NCBI RefSeq assembly: GCF_000972385.1
Contig: NZ_JXTE01000004.1
Coordinates: forward strand, 1 to 64,000
Direction of reading: 5' to 3'
DNA length: 64,000 nt
Origin: Streptomyces sp. WM6386
Lineage (GTDB): Bacteria > Actinomycetota > Actinomycetes > Streptomycetales > Streptomycetaceae
Shown here: piece after piece, positions 16,400-24,062 of the stretch
Layout of the letters: the number at the start of each line of letters is the position of its first letter
Position numbering within the stretch: the first letter of the stretch is position 1
Translations under genes and position numbers: made by a program
The notes under the pieces: model-generated
Database searches by the model: none
Seen by the model: the letters and a program-made list of their open reading frames with translations, nothing else
What the model was told of the DNA's origin: nothing

Positions 16400-18043
16400 G
16401 TGGCCGGACCCCCAGGACGTCCCCTGCCCCAACTCACCGACCAGAACGAGTTCTTCTGGACGGCGGGGGCGGACGGACGGCTGCGGATCCAGGAGTGCAC
16501 CTCGTGTGCCTCCCTGATCCACCCGCCCCAACCCGTGTGCCGCCACTGCCGCGGCCACGACCTGGGCGTACGGACCGTCTCAGGCCACGCCACCCTCATC
16601 GGCTTCACCGTCAACCACCGCTTCGGCCTGCCCGGCCTCCCCGCCCCGTACGTCGTCGCCCAGGTCGCGCTGGAGGAGGACGACCGCGTCCGGCTCACCA
16701 CCAACGCGGTCGAGTGCGACCCCGACGACCTGGTCCTGGGCATGCGGATGGAGGTCGTCTTCGAGCAGGCCGGAGCGGTGTGGCTGCCGCTGTTCCGCCC
16801 CGCGGCAGAACAGGGCGAGCCGGCGCCGCTGCCCGAGGACGAAGTCACCCCGCGGACAAGGCCGATGCCGACCACCGAGAAGTTCGAGGACAAGGTCGCC
16901 CTCACCGGCATCGGCAGCTCGCGCCTGGGCCGTCGCCTGCTGGTTCCCCCGCTCTCCCTCACCGTCGAGGCCTGTGAGCAGGCGGTCGCCGACGCCGGTC
17001 TCACCTTCGACGACATCGACGGCCTGGCCACCTACCCCGGCGCGGGCCCTTTCGGCGGCTTCGCCGAGGGCGGCATCACGGCCCTGGAGTCCGCCCTCGA
17101 CATCCGCCCCACCTGGCACAACGGCGGCGGCGAGACCTTTGGCCCGGGCGGCTCCCTCATCGCCGCGATGCTGGCCGTGGCCGGCGGACTGGCCCGGCAT
17201 GTGCTCTGCTTCCGGACCCTGTGGGAGGCGTCGTACGGCGAACTCGTCAAGCGCGGCAGGCTCCAGCCGCCGAGCAGCCCGGACGCCGGCTGGCTCAAGC
17301 CCTTCGGCGCGACCTCCGCCGCCCACACGCTGGCCCAGAACGCCCAGCGCCACTTCCACAAGTACGGCACCACCCGCGAGACCCTCGGCTGGATCGCCCT
17401 CAACCAGCGCGCCAACGCCGCCCTCCACCCGACGGCGATCTACCGCGACCCGATGACGATGGACGACTACCTCGAAGCCCGGCCCATCACCACCCCGTTC
17501 GGCCTCTACGACTGCGACGTCCCCTGCGACGGAGCCGTGGCCGTCGTCGTGTCGCACGTCGACACTGCCCGGGACCTCGCCAAGCCGCCCGTCCTCGTCG
17601 AGGCCGTCGGCACCCGGATCACCGAGCGCCTCGAATGGGACCAGAGCACCCTCACCCACGAACCCCAGGTCATCGGCCAGTCGGCCCATCTGTGGACCCG
17701 CACCTCGCTCGGCCCCGACGACGTCGACGTGGCCGAGCTCTACGACGGCTTCACCTTCAACTGCCTGTCCTGGATAGAGGCGTTGGGCTTCTGCGGCATC
17801 GGCGAGGCGAAGGACTTCCTGGACGGAGGAAAGAACATCGCCCGCGACGGCGTACTGCCCCTGAACACCCACGGCGGCCAGCTCTCCCACGGACGCACCC
17901 ACGGCATGGGGCTCGTCCAGGAGGCGATCGTCCAACTGCGCGGCGAGGCGGGCCCACGCCAGGTGCCCGGCGCGCGCGTCGCCGTGGTCAGCTCCGGAGG
18001 GCTCACCCCCAGCGGAGTCCTTCTCCTCAGGACGGACACGTGA
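16400..18043 (+). CDS. DUF35 (zinc ribbon/OB-fold) - thiolase fusion protein
   Basis: 547 residues with two parts. Residues 1-150 are DUF35: zinc ribbon Cys33, Cys36, Cys47, Cys50, then an OB-fold (FTVNHRFGLPGLPAPYVVAQ). Residues about 160-547 are a lipid-transfer-protein-type thiolase (VALTGIGSSRLG, AELYDGFTFNCLSWIEALGF, LNTHGGQLSHGRTHGMGLVQ). The usual nucleophilic cysteine of the N-terminal half is not evident (GGGETFGPGG), as in Ltp2-like retro-aldolases. In steroid catabolism, Ltp2 needs a separate DUF35 domain; here both are one chain. Likely cleaves a C-C bond in a beta-hydroxy- or beta-keto-acyl-CoA. A benzoylsuccinyl-CoA-thiolase-like role is an alternative. Confidence 0.85.
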   Translation: MAGPPGRPLPQLTDQNEFFWTAGADGRLRIQECTSCASLIHPPQPVCRHCRGHDLGVRTVSGHATLIGFTVNHRFGLPGLPAPYVVAQVALEEDDRVRLTTNAVECDPDDLVLGMRMEVVFEQAGAVWLPLFRPAAEQGEPAPLPEDEVTPRTRPMPTTEKFEDKVALTGIGSSRLGRRLLVPPLSLTVEACEQAVADAGLTFDDIDGLATYPGAGPFGGFAEGGITALESALDIRPTWHNGGGETFGPGGSLIAAMLAVAGGLARHVLCFRTLWEASYGELVKRGRLQPPSSPDAGWLKPFGATSAAHTLAQNAQRHFHKYGTTRETLGWIALNQRANAALHPTAIYRDPMTMDDYLEARPITTPFGLYDCDVPCDGAVAVVVSHVDTARDLAKPPVLVEAVGTRITERLEWDQSTLTHEPQVIGQSAHLWTRTSLGPDDVDVAELYDGFTFNCLSWIEALGFCGIGEAKDFLDGGKNIARDGVLPLNTHGGQLSHGRTHGMGLVQEAIVQLRGEAGPRQVPGARVAVVSSGGLTPSGVLLLRTDT

Positions 18044-18939
18044 ACCACAGCTCCCTCGCCATCGACGGCATCCCCCTGTCGTACCGGGCGAGTTGGGCCC
18101 CGCTGCCGCGCGCCGTCGTCCTCGCCCTGCACGGCGGCGGCACCGACTCCGCGTACTTCGACTGCCCGGGCCGCCCCTCGCTGTCGTTGCTGCGGACGGC
18201 TCCGGCGCTCGGCTTCACGGTGATCGCCCTCGACCGGCCGGGCTACGGCACCTCCCACGCCCACCAGGAGAAGGTGACCGACTCGGTCCACCGCGTCGAA
18301 CTGACCTACGCGGCCCTTGACCTGCTGCTCGCCTCCCGCCCGCACGGCGCGGGCGTCTTCCTCATGGCGCACTCGGCGGGCAGTGAACTGGCCATCCGCA
18401 TGGCGGCCGAGGAGCGTGGCGGTGCCCTGCTGGGGCTGGAGGTCGCCGGGACCGGACGGGAACACCATCCGCGCTTCACCGAGCGCTGGGCGCACCACGG
18501 GGAGCTGGGCATCCGTCGGCCGGCGCGCGGCCGGATGCGCGATCTGCTGTGGGGACCCAGCCATCTGTACCCGGCCGACGTCTTCGGCGGGACGGCCATC
18601 GGCGCCCCCTCGCCCGCCTACGAGGCCCAGGCGCGTGACTGGGTACGGGAGTTGCCCGAGCTGGCCGCCCGGGTGCGCGTCCCCGTGCACTACACCCTCG
18701 GCGACCACGAGGCGGTGTGGAGTCCCGGTGAGCGGGCGCTGAAGGACTTCGCCTCGGTGTTCACTTCGTCACCTCGCGTCAGGGTTCACGAACAACCTGA
18801 CAGTGGCCACAATCTGAGCCTGGGTCACTCGGCCCGGGCTTACCACCTCGGAGTCCTGTCGTTCGCCGAGGAGTGCGCGGTGTTCCGCGAGAACGCGCGC
18901 CCCGAGGGCGTCGACTCCTCGCAGGGAAGGGCGGGTTGA
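18040..18939 (+). CDS. Alpha/beta hydrolase
   Basis: 299 residues. Fold landmarks: LALHGGGTDSAYFDC (oxyanion), nucleophile elbow MAHSAGSELAIRMA, acid in LGDHEAVW and His in DSGHNLSLGHSAR. GTG 18040 overlaps the fusion-protein stop by 4 bp; the longer frame upstream lies within the thiolase gene and is ruled out. Possibly a thioesterase, lactonase or C-C hydrolase for the pathway, judged only by position. Confidence 0.88.
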   Translation: MNHSSLAIDGIPLSYRASWAPLPRAVVLALHGGGTDSAYFDCPGRPSLSLLRTAPALGFTVIALDRPGYGTSHAHQEKVTDSVHRVELTYAALDLLLASRPHGAGVFLMAHSAGSELAIRMAAEERGGALLGLEVAGTGREHHPRFTERWAHHGELGIRRPARGRMRDLLWGPSHLYPADVFGGTAIGAPSPAYEAQARDWVRELPELAARVRVPVHYTLGDHEAVWSPGERALKDFASVFTSSPRVRVHEQPDSGHNLSLGHSARAYHLGVLSFAEECAVFRENARPEGVDSSQGRAG

Positions 18940-18944
18940 GCGCC

Positions 18945-19448
18945 ATGGACGACTTCGCGCTGCTGCTGATACGGCTGGTCCTGGGCGTCGTGATGATCGC
19001 GCACGGCCTGAACCACTGGCGCGGCGGCGGCCGGATCGAGGGCACCGCCCGCTGGTTCACCGGCCTGGGCCTGCGCAACGGCACACTGCAGGCCTGGATG
19101 AGCGTCGTCACCGAGATCGGCGCCGGAGCGCTCCTGGTGCTCGGCCTGTTCACGCCGCTGGCCTGCGCGGCCGTCGTCTCGGTGATGCTCGTCGCGGGTC
19201 TGCTCGCCCACCGTCGCAACGGCTTCTTCGTCTTCAAGGAGGGCTACGAGTACGTCCTCACCCTCGCCGTGGTCGCCCTGGCGCTGGCCGTACTGGGACC
19301 GGGCGGTGTGTCGGTGGACGAGGCGAGCGGCATCGACGTCACCGGTTGGGCCGGCGGCGTCCTCGCCCTGGGCGTCGCCGCGCTGGCGACGGCGGGACTG
19401 CTCGCCGTGTTCTGGCGCCCTGAACCCCCCGAGCAGGAGGCAAGCTGA
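18945..19448 (+). CDS. DoxX-family integral membrane protein
   Basis: 167 residues with four predicted membrane helices (LLIRLVLGVVMIAHGLNHW; EIGAGALLVLGLFTPLACAA; TLAVVALALAVLG; VLALGVAALATAGLLAVFW). HGLNHW and the short glycine-rich first helix are typical of DoxX/DoxD. DoxD is a subunit of thiosulfate:quinone oxidoreductase in archaea, but in actinobacteria the role is mostly unknown. It starts just after the hydrolase stop and its stop overlaps the next ATG (TGATG), so it belongs to the operon. Confidence 0.85.
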   Translation: MDDFALLLIRLVLGVVMIAHGLNHWRGGGRIEGTARWFTGLGLRNGTLQAWMSVVTEIGAGALLVLGLFTPLACAAVVSVMLVAGLLAHRRNGFFVFKEGYEYVLTLAVVALALAVLGPGGVSVDEASGIDVTGWAGGVLALGVAALATAGLLAVFWRPEPPEQEAS

Positions 19449-20266
19449 TGCGAGTCGGATTCATCGGTCTGGGCAGCCAGGGCGCCCCCATGGCCCGGCG
19501 GATCGTGGACGCGGGATTCGAGACCACTGTCTGGGCGCGACGGCCCGCCACCCTGCTCCCCTTCGAGGACACCCCCGCGAAGCGTGCCGGGTCCCCCGCC
19601 GAACTGGCGTCGGTCAGCGACCTGGTCTGCGTGTGCGTCGTCGGCGACGCCGACGTGGAGGAGGTCCTCACCGGAGGGGCCGGCGTCCTGTCGGGCCTGC
19701 GCCGGGGCGGGGTCGTCGCCGTGCACAGCACCGTCCACCCCGACACCTGCCGCCGCCTCGCCGACATCGCCCGCACCCACGGGGTCACGCTCATCGACGC
19801 ACCCGTCAGCGGCGGCGGACCGGCCGCGGCGGAGGGGAGGCTGGTGGTGATGGCCGGGGGAGAGCAGGGCACCGTCGCCTACTGCCGCCCGGTCTTCGAG
19901 ACCTACGGCGACCCGGTCGTCCACATGGGCCCGCTGGGGTCCGGACAGGTGGCCAAGCTCCTCAACAACGTCCTGTTCACCGCCCACCTCGCCACCGCCG
20001 CGAGCACCCTCGCCCTCGGCCGGGACCTGGCCGTCGACCCCGCCGCCCTGGCCCGCGTCATCTCCCACGGCAGCGGCAGGAGCTTCGCCCTGGACCGGGT
20101 CACCGCCGCGGGCGGCACCCTCGACCGGCTGGCCGCCCGCGCCGGACCGCTGCTCCGCAAGGACGTCCGCCTGCTGACCGACGTCGCCACGACCGCGCAG
20201 GCGTCCACGGGGGTCGTCACCTCGGCCGCGCAGGAGGCACTGGCGCTCATGAACCAGCTGCGCTGA
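19448..20266 (+). CDS. NAD(P)-binding 3-hydroxyisobutyrate dehydrogenase-like protein
   Basis: 272 residues, same family as the gene at 13053. Rossmann motif VGFIGLGSQGAPMARRI, loop DAPVSGGGPAAAEG and catalytic-lysine helix GSGQVAKLLNNVLF. ATG 19448 overlaps the DoxX stop. Last gene of the plus operon. Similarity to the 13053 product is moderate, so this is an old duplication or separate recruitment rather than a recent copy. Probably oxidises a beta-hydroxyacid or reduces a semialdehyde. Confidence 0.88.
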   Translation: MRVGFIGLGSQGAPMARRIVDAGFETTVWARRPATLLPFEDTPAKRAGSPAELASVSDLVCVCVVGDADVEEVLTGGAGVLSGLRRGGVVAVHSTVHPDTCRRLADIARTHGVTLIDAPVSGGGPAAAEGRLVVMAGGEQGTVAYCRPVFETYGDPVVHMGPLGSGQVAKLLNNVLFTAHLATAASTLALGRDLAVDPAALARVISHGSGRSFALDRVTAAGGTLDRLAARAGPLLRKDVRLLTDVATTAQASTGVVTSAAQEALALMNQLR

Positions 20267-20324
20267 GCCGCGAAACCCGGTGGTCGGCGCCTCGACGCCA
20301 CCGGTAGGGTCGCCGCGTTCCGAT

Positions 20325-20376
20325 CGATCACGCATATCGATCACGCACCTCGACCACGCACCTCGACCACGTACGG
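20325..20376. repeat. Four tandem 13-bp units before the 20389 gene
   Basis: Units start with cgatcacgcatat, cgatcacgcacct, cgaccacgcacct and cgaccacgtacgg, back to back and ending 12 bp before the start codon. They fill most of the 122-bp intergenic gap. Function unknown; could be a slippage product or a repeated protein site. Confidence 0.7.
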
Positions 20377-20388
20377 AGCGCGACCCCC

Positions 20389-20742
20389 ATGACCAGCCCC
20401 CGACCGACGACGACCCTCTGGCGCCCCACCGGCCCCGTCGAGCTGGATCTGGTCCGCGAGCTGAACTGGCGTGCCTGGCCGCCCCGGCTGCCCGAGCAGC
20501 CGATCTTCTACCCCGTCCTGAACGAGGACTACGCCGTGAAGATCGCCCGGGACTGGAACGTCAAGCACGACGGCGCCGGCTTCGTGACCCGCTTCGAGGT
20601 CGACTCCGACTTCCTGCGCCGCTTCCCCGTCCAGCAGGCGGGCGGCGAGACGATCCTGGAGCTGTGGGTGCCGGCCGAGGAGCTCGACGAGTTCAACGCG
20701 CACATCGTCGGCGAGATCGAGGTCGTCCACGAGTTCCGGTGA
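20389..20742 (+). CDS. Conserved small protein, ADP-ribosylation/crystallin J1-like
   Basis: 117 residues, no signal peptide or membrane segment. The segments PRLPEQPIFYPVLNEDYAVK and VKHDGAGFVTRFEVDSDFL occur in a widespread Streptomyces family that is usually labelled ADP-ribosylation/crystallin J1, a label with little experimental support. Function therefore unknown. GGAG lies about 11 nt before ATG 20389. The gene converges on the PucR-type regulator with an 11-bp gap. Confidence 0.8.
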   Translation: MTSPRPTTTLWRPTGPVELDLVRELNWRAWPPRLPEQPIFYPVLNEDYAVKIARDWNVKHDGAGFVTRFEVDSDFLRRFPVQQAGGETILELWVPAEELDEFNAHIVGEIEVVHEFR

Positions 20743-20753
20743 CGGGACCGCGT

Positions 20754-21740
20754 CTACGAGCGGGCCAAGTGGCGCATCGTCAGGGCCAGTTGCAGCCTGA
20801 ACCGGTCCTGCGGGGTGCGCACGGGCCAGCCCAGCAGATGCTCGGCGTGCGCCAGCCGGTCCTGGAGAGTCGAATGGTGCACGTTGATCTCCGCGGCGGC
20901 CGCCCGCAGACTCGCCGTCGACGCGACGGCGTGCAGCGTGACCAGGAGCCACGGCGTCGCCGCGGCCGCGGACTCCAACGCGATGACGTCGGGCGGGGGT
21001 TCGGCCCCCGGGACGACGAGATCGGCGAGGAGAGCCGTGCCGCCCAGCTCGTCGGCGTACACCACACGCTGACCGGGATCCTGCGCGGAGCCCTCGGCGG
21101 TGAACCGCAACGCGGTGCGCGCGGCGGTCCAGGAGCGCGGCAGGTCGAGCACGGGCACGGCGGGGCCCAGCCCCAGGCGCCCGGCGGGAAGTTCCGCACC
21201 GTGCTGCTCGGGCACGATCCGGGGCAGGCCGTCGGCGGCGGCCACGGCGCGCGCGGGCACCGCCGCGTCGAGGCCCAGGCGCCGCGCCGCGTGCAGCCGG
21301 GCCGGTTGCGGGGCCGTGGCGTCGAGCAGTGTCTCCATCAGAGCCGGATCGTCGACCGGGACCCTGCCGCGGGTGCGGTCGAGGACGAGCCGCACGGCAC
21401 CGGCGGCCCGTTCCAGGATCACGGCGTCCACCACGCTGGGCTCGGCCGCCCGCTCCAGCCACAGCGAGGGCACCCCGCCGGGCGCCAGCGCCGCCGACGG
21501 CCAGGCCGGATCCGGTGGCAGATCCGAGTCGCGGCGCGTGCCGTCGGCCTCCACCCGCACCTGCACCCGCCGGTCCGCGTCGACGAGCCGCGCGGGCACC
21601 CCGGCCAGTACGGCCGCCCCGCGCACCAGCGCCTCCAGACCGGCCCGTGACTCGGCCAGCCGGTCGAAGTAGGCGATCACCTGGACGGCGGCACCGGCGT
21701 CCGGGTCCAGCGCGGTCAGGCGCCCGGCCAGCTCTTTCAT
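20754..21740 (-). CDS. PucR/CdaR-type helix-turn-helix regulator
   Basis: 328 residues. The C terminus has the PucR-type winged helix: SLRAAAAEINVHHSTLQDRL followed by HLLGWPVRTPQDRFRLQLAL. The N-terminal 250 residues show no recognised ligand domain but resemble other Streptomyces CdaR-like regulators. ATG 21740 was chosen; no clear Shine-Dalgarno is present and the start could lie further upstream. The adjacent esterase gene (21826-22800, same strand) is a possible target. Confidence 0.8.
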   Translation of the reverse strand: MKELAGRLTALDPDAGAAVQVIAYFDRLAESRAGLEALVRGAAVLAGVPARLVDADRRVQVRVEADGTRRDSDLPPDPAWPSAALAPGGVPSLWLERAAEPSVVDAVILERAAGAVRLVLDRTRGRVPVDDPALMETLLDATAPQPARLHAARRLGLDAAVPARAVAAADGLPRIVPEQHGAELPAGRLGLGPAVPVLDLPRSWTAARTALRFTAEGSAQDPGQRVVYADELGGTALLADLVVPGAEPPPDVIALESAAAATPWLLVTLHAVASTASLRAAAAEINVHHSTLQDRLAHAEHLLGWPVRTPQDRFRLQLALTMRHLARS

Positions 21741-21825
21741 GGGTCCATGGTGCGCTATGCGGGGCGCGGCTGGGGAGCCCCGCGGCGCACACCGGGCACC
21801 ATCCGATGGGAGCCGTGCCGTACGG

Positions 21826-22800
21826 TCACGCGTCGAGAAGCCTGCGCAGCCAGTCCAGATGCGCAGCCCGTGTCCGCTGGGACAGCGCCGCCTGCGGGGC
21901 GAAACCGTCGAAGCCGTGGAAGCCGCCCGGCCACACATGCAGCTCGGCGATGCCGCCGGCCTGCCAGATCCGCGAGGCGTAGGCGACGACCTCGTCCCGG
22001 AACGTCTCCGCGGAACCCACGTCCAGGAACGCCGGGGGCAGCCCGGTCAGGTCCTCGGCGCGGGCCGGCGCCGCGTACGCGGGCACGTCCGGGCCACCGC
22101 GAAGGTCGCCGAGCAGCGCCGTCCAGCCGGTCTCGTTGGCCGTCCGGTCCCAGACACCCAGGCCCGCCATCTGGTGCGAGGACGGGGTGTCGTTGCGGTC
22201 GTCCAGCATCGGGCACATCAGCACCTGGCCGATCGGACGCGGCCCCTGACGGTCCCGGGTGAGCAGGGCGAGGGCCGCGCACAGTCCGCCGCCCGCACTG
22301 GCGCCCGCGAGGACGATCCGCTCCGGGTCGACGCCCAGCTCCCCGGCGTGCTCCGCCGTCCACACCAGACCGGCGTACACATCCTCGATCTGCGCGGGAT
22401 ACGGGTCCTCCGGGGCCAGCCGGTACTCCACCGACACCACGACGGCGTCCAGCTCCTTCGCCCAGGCCAGCGCCACGTCCACGCCCACCCGGTTGGTGCC
22501 GAGGACCATGCCGCCGCCGTGCACGTGATAGACGACGGGCCGCGGACCCGCGGCCGAGGGCACGGTGGGGCGGCAGATCAGCAGCGAAATCTCGGGGGCG
22601 TCCTCGGGACCCGGCACCACGCGGTCCTCGACCTTGAAGAAACCGTCGAGCGTCAGGTCCAGCTCGGCCAGCATCTGGATGCCGGGGCCCTGACGTATCT
22701 GCTCGATGTCCTGCGGGGTCATCCCCGGGGAGATGAACTCCTTGATCAGTTCCAGGGCTCCGGCAAGTTCCGGGTCGAACGGCGGCGGCACCAGGGTCAT
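21826..22800 (-). CDS. Hormone-sensitive-lipase-family esterase (alpha/beta hydrolase)
   Basis: 324 residues. Contains the HSL signature HVHGGGMVLGT, VSVEYRLAPEDPYPAQIED, the nucleophile elbow GASAGGGL, and a C-terminal Asp/His pair around DVGSAETFRDE and GGFHGFDGF. GAGGAGAAG sits at ideal distance from ATG 22800. Hydrolyses small carboxyl esters; the natural substrate is not indicated. Transcribed away from TerC and toward the PucR-type gene (85 bp gap). Confidence 0.92.
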   Translation of the reverse strand: MTLVPPPFDPELAGALELIKEFISPGMTPQDIEQIRQGPGIQMLAELDLTLDGFFKVEDRVVPGPEDAPEISLLICRPTVPSAAGPRPVVYHVHGGGMVLGTNRVGVDVALAWAKELDAVVVSVEYRLAPEDPYPAQIEDVYAGLVWTAEHAGELGVDPERIVLAGASAGGGLCAALALLTRDRQGPRPIGQVLMCPMLDDRNDTPSSHQMAGLGVWDRTANETGWTALLGDLRGGPDVPAYAAPARAEDLTGLPPAFLDVGSAETFRDEVVAYASRIWQAGGIAELHVWPGGFHGFDGFAPQAALSQRTRAAHLDWLRRLLDA

Positions 22801-22856
22801 GTCTTCTCCTCTACGCGGGAACGCGGCGGCTCATGCCGACATGATTCGCGCCCTGC

Positions 22857-22907
22857 CCGCCGTCCGGGATTCCGCCGTCCGGCGGAACCTGCCCGCCGTC
22901 CGGCGGG
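22857..22907. repeat. Repeated CCGCCGTCCGG with two perfect hairpins
   Basis: Three close copies of CCGCCGTCCGG. The last two form hairpins: TTCCGCC-GTCC-GGCGGAA (22870-22887) and CCCGCC-GTCC-GGCGGG (22892-22907). They lie between two divergent genes (esterase and terC), so they are unlikely to be ordinary terminators and may be a regulatory or mobile small repeat. Confidence 0.6.
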
Positions 22908-23026
22908 TGGCACCGGCGTGACCTGGGACCTTGCCATGTCATGACCCTTTGTTCACCTGTCAGGGGTGGAAGGGATCAGAAGCTGAGACAACCCTGTGAA
23001 GGCCCCACACGTACCAGGAGTAACAA

Positions 23027-23983
23027 GTGAACGTGTCCCTCTCCGTCTGGCTGTTGACGGTAGCCGCCCTGTGCGTGCTCGTCGCCATCGACTTCTTCAT
23101 CGGCCGCAAGCCCCACGACGTGTCGATCAAGGAAGCCGGCATCTGGACGGTCGTCTGGGTCGTGCTGGCCTGTCTCTTCGGCATCGGTCTGCTGATCTTC
23201 AGCGGCGGAAAGCCGGCCGGTGAGTTCTTCGCCGGGTTCATCACCGAGAAGTCGCTGAGCGTCGACAACCTCTTCGTCTTCGTCCTGATCATGGCGAAGT
23301 TCGCGGTGCCCTCGCAGTACCAGCAGCGGGTCCTCATGGTCGGCGTACTGCTGGCCCTGGTGCTGCGCGCCGGGTTCATCGCGGCCGGCGCGGCGATCAT
23401 CTCCACGTTCTCCTGGGTCTTCTACATCTTCGGTGCCTTCCTGATCTGGACCGCCTGGAAGCTCGTCCAGGACGCCCGCAAGGACGAGCACGAGGAGGAG
23501 TACCAGGAGAACAAGCTCCTCAAGATGGTCGAGCGGCGCTTCGGCGTGGCCGACCGCTACCACGGCACCAAGCTGTGGATCGAGGAGAACGGCAAGCGGG
23601 TCATGACCCCGATGCTGGTCGTCATGCTCGCGATCGGCTCCACCGACGTGCTGTTCGCGCTCGACTCCATCCCCGCCATCTACGGCCTCACCGAGGACCC
23701 GTACATCGTCTTCACGGCGAACGCGTTCGCGCTGATGGGTCTGCGCCAGCTGTACTTCCTCATCGGCGGTCTGCTGAAGAGGCTCGTCCACCTCAGCTAC
23801 GGCCTGTCGATCATCCTCGGCTTCATCGGCGTCAAGCTGGTGCTGCACGCCCTGCACGAGTCCGGCGTCCATGTGCCCGAGATCAGCATCCCCTTCTCGC
23901 TCGGCTTCATCGTGCTGGTCCTCGCCGTCACGACCTTCACGAGCCTGAGGGCCTCCAGGAAGCAGGAGGAGCGGGTCTCCTAG
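23027..23983 (+). CDS. TerC/Alx-family integral membrane protein
   Basis: 318 residues with about nine membrane helices. The TerC signature is clear: FITEKSLSVDNLFVFVLIMA near residue 72 and IGSTDVLFALDSIPAIYGLT near residue 205, each with the acidic residues thought to bind metal. The family exports manganese in other bacteria and is linked with tellurite resistance. GTG 23027 follows CAGGAG. A monocistronic gene, with no recognisable manganese riboswitch in the 226-bp upstream region. Confidence 0.93.
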   Translation: MNVSLSVWLLTVAALCVLVAIDFFIGRKPHDVSIKEAGIWTVVWVVLACLFGIGLLIFSGGKPAGEFFAGFITEKSLSVDNLFVFVLIMAKFAVPSQYQQRVLMVGVLLALVLRAGFIAAGAAIISTFSWVFYIFGAFLIWTAWKLVQDARKDEHEEEYQENKLLKMVERRFGVADRYHGTKLWIEENGKRVMTPMLVVMLAIGSTDVLFALDSIPAIYGLTEDPYIVFTANAFALMGLRQLYFLIGGLLKRLVHLSYGLSIILGFIGVKLVLHALHESGVHVPEISIPFSLGFIVLVLAVTTFTSLRASRKQEERVS

Positions 23984-23992
23984 CCGAGCCTC

Positions 23993-24023
23993 TTGACTTC
24001 GAGAGCGCTCGAAGATCTAGCGT
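23993..24023 (+). promoter_or_regulatory. Promoter with palindromic operator before the LLM gene
   Basis: A -35-like TTGACT (23993-23998) and a Streptomyces-type -10 TAGCGT (24018-24023) flank the inverted repeat CTTCGAG-AGCG-CTCGAAG (23997-24014, 7-bp perfect arms). An operator in the spacer suggests repression by a dimeric regulator; none is encoded next to it. Confidence 0.5.
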
Positions 24024-24062
24024 CACCTGGGTCGGTTACGACCTTGGTGAACGGAGACGGCC

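Noticed and set aside
1..20266. Secondary-metabolite biosynthetic cluster (P450, chorismate mutase, ligases)
   Set aside because: No PKS, NRPS, terpene synthase or tailoring transporter; the CoA-transferase, crotonase and thiolase content fits catabolism better.
22801..23026. Manganese (yybP-ykoY) riboswitch upstream of terC
   Set aside because: None of the conserved loops of that riboswitch are recognisable.
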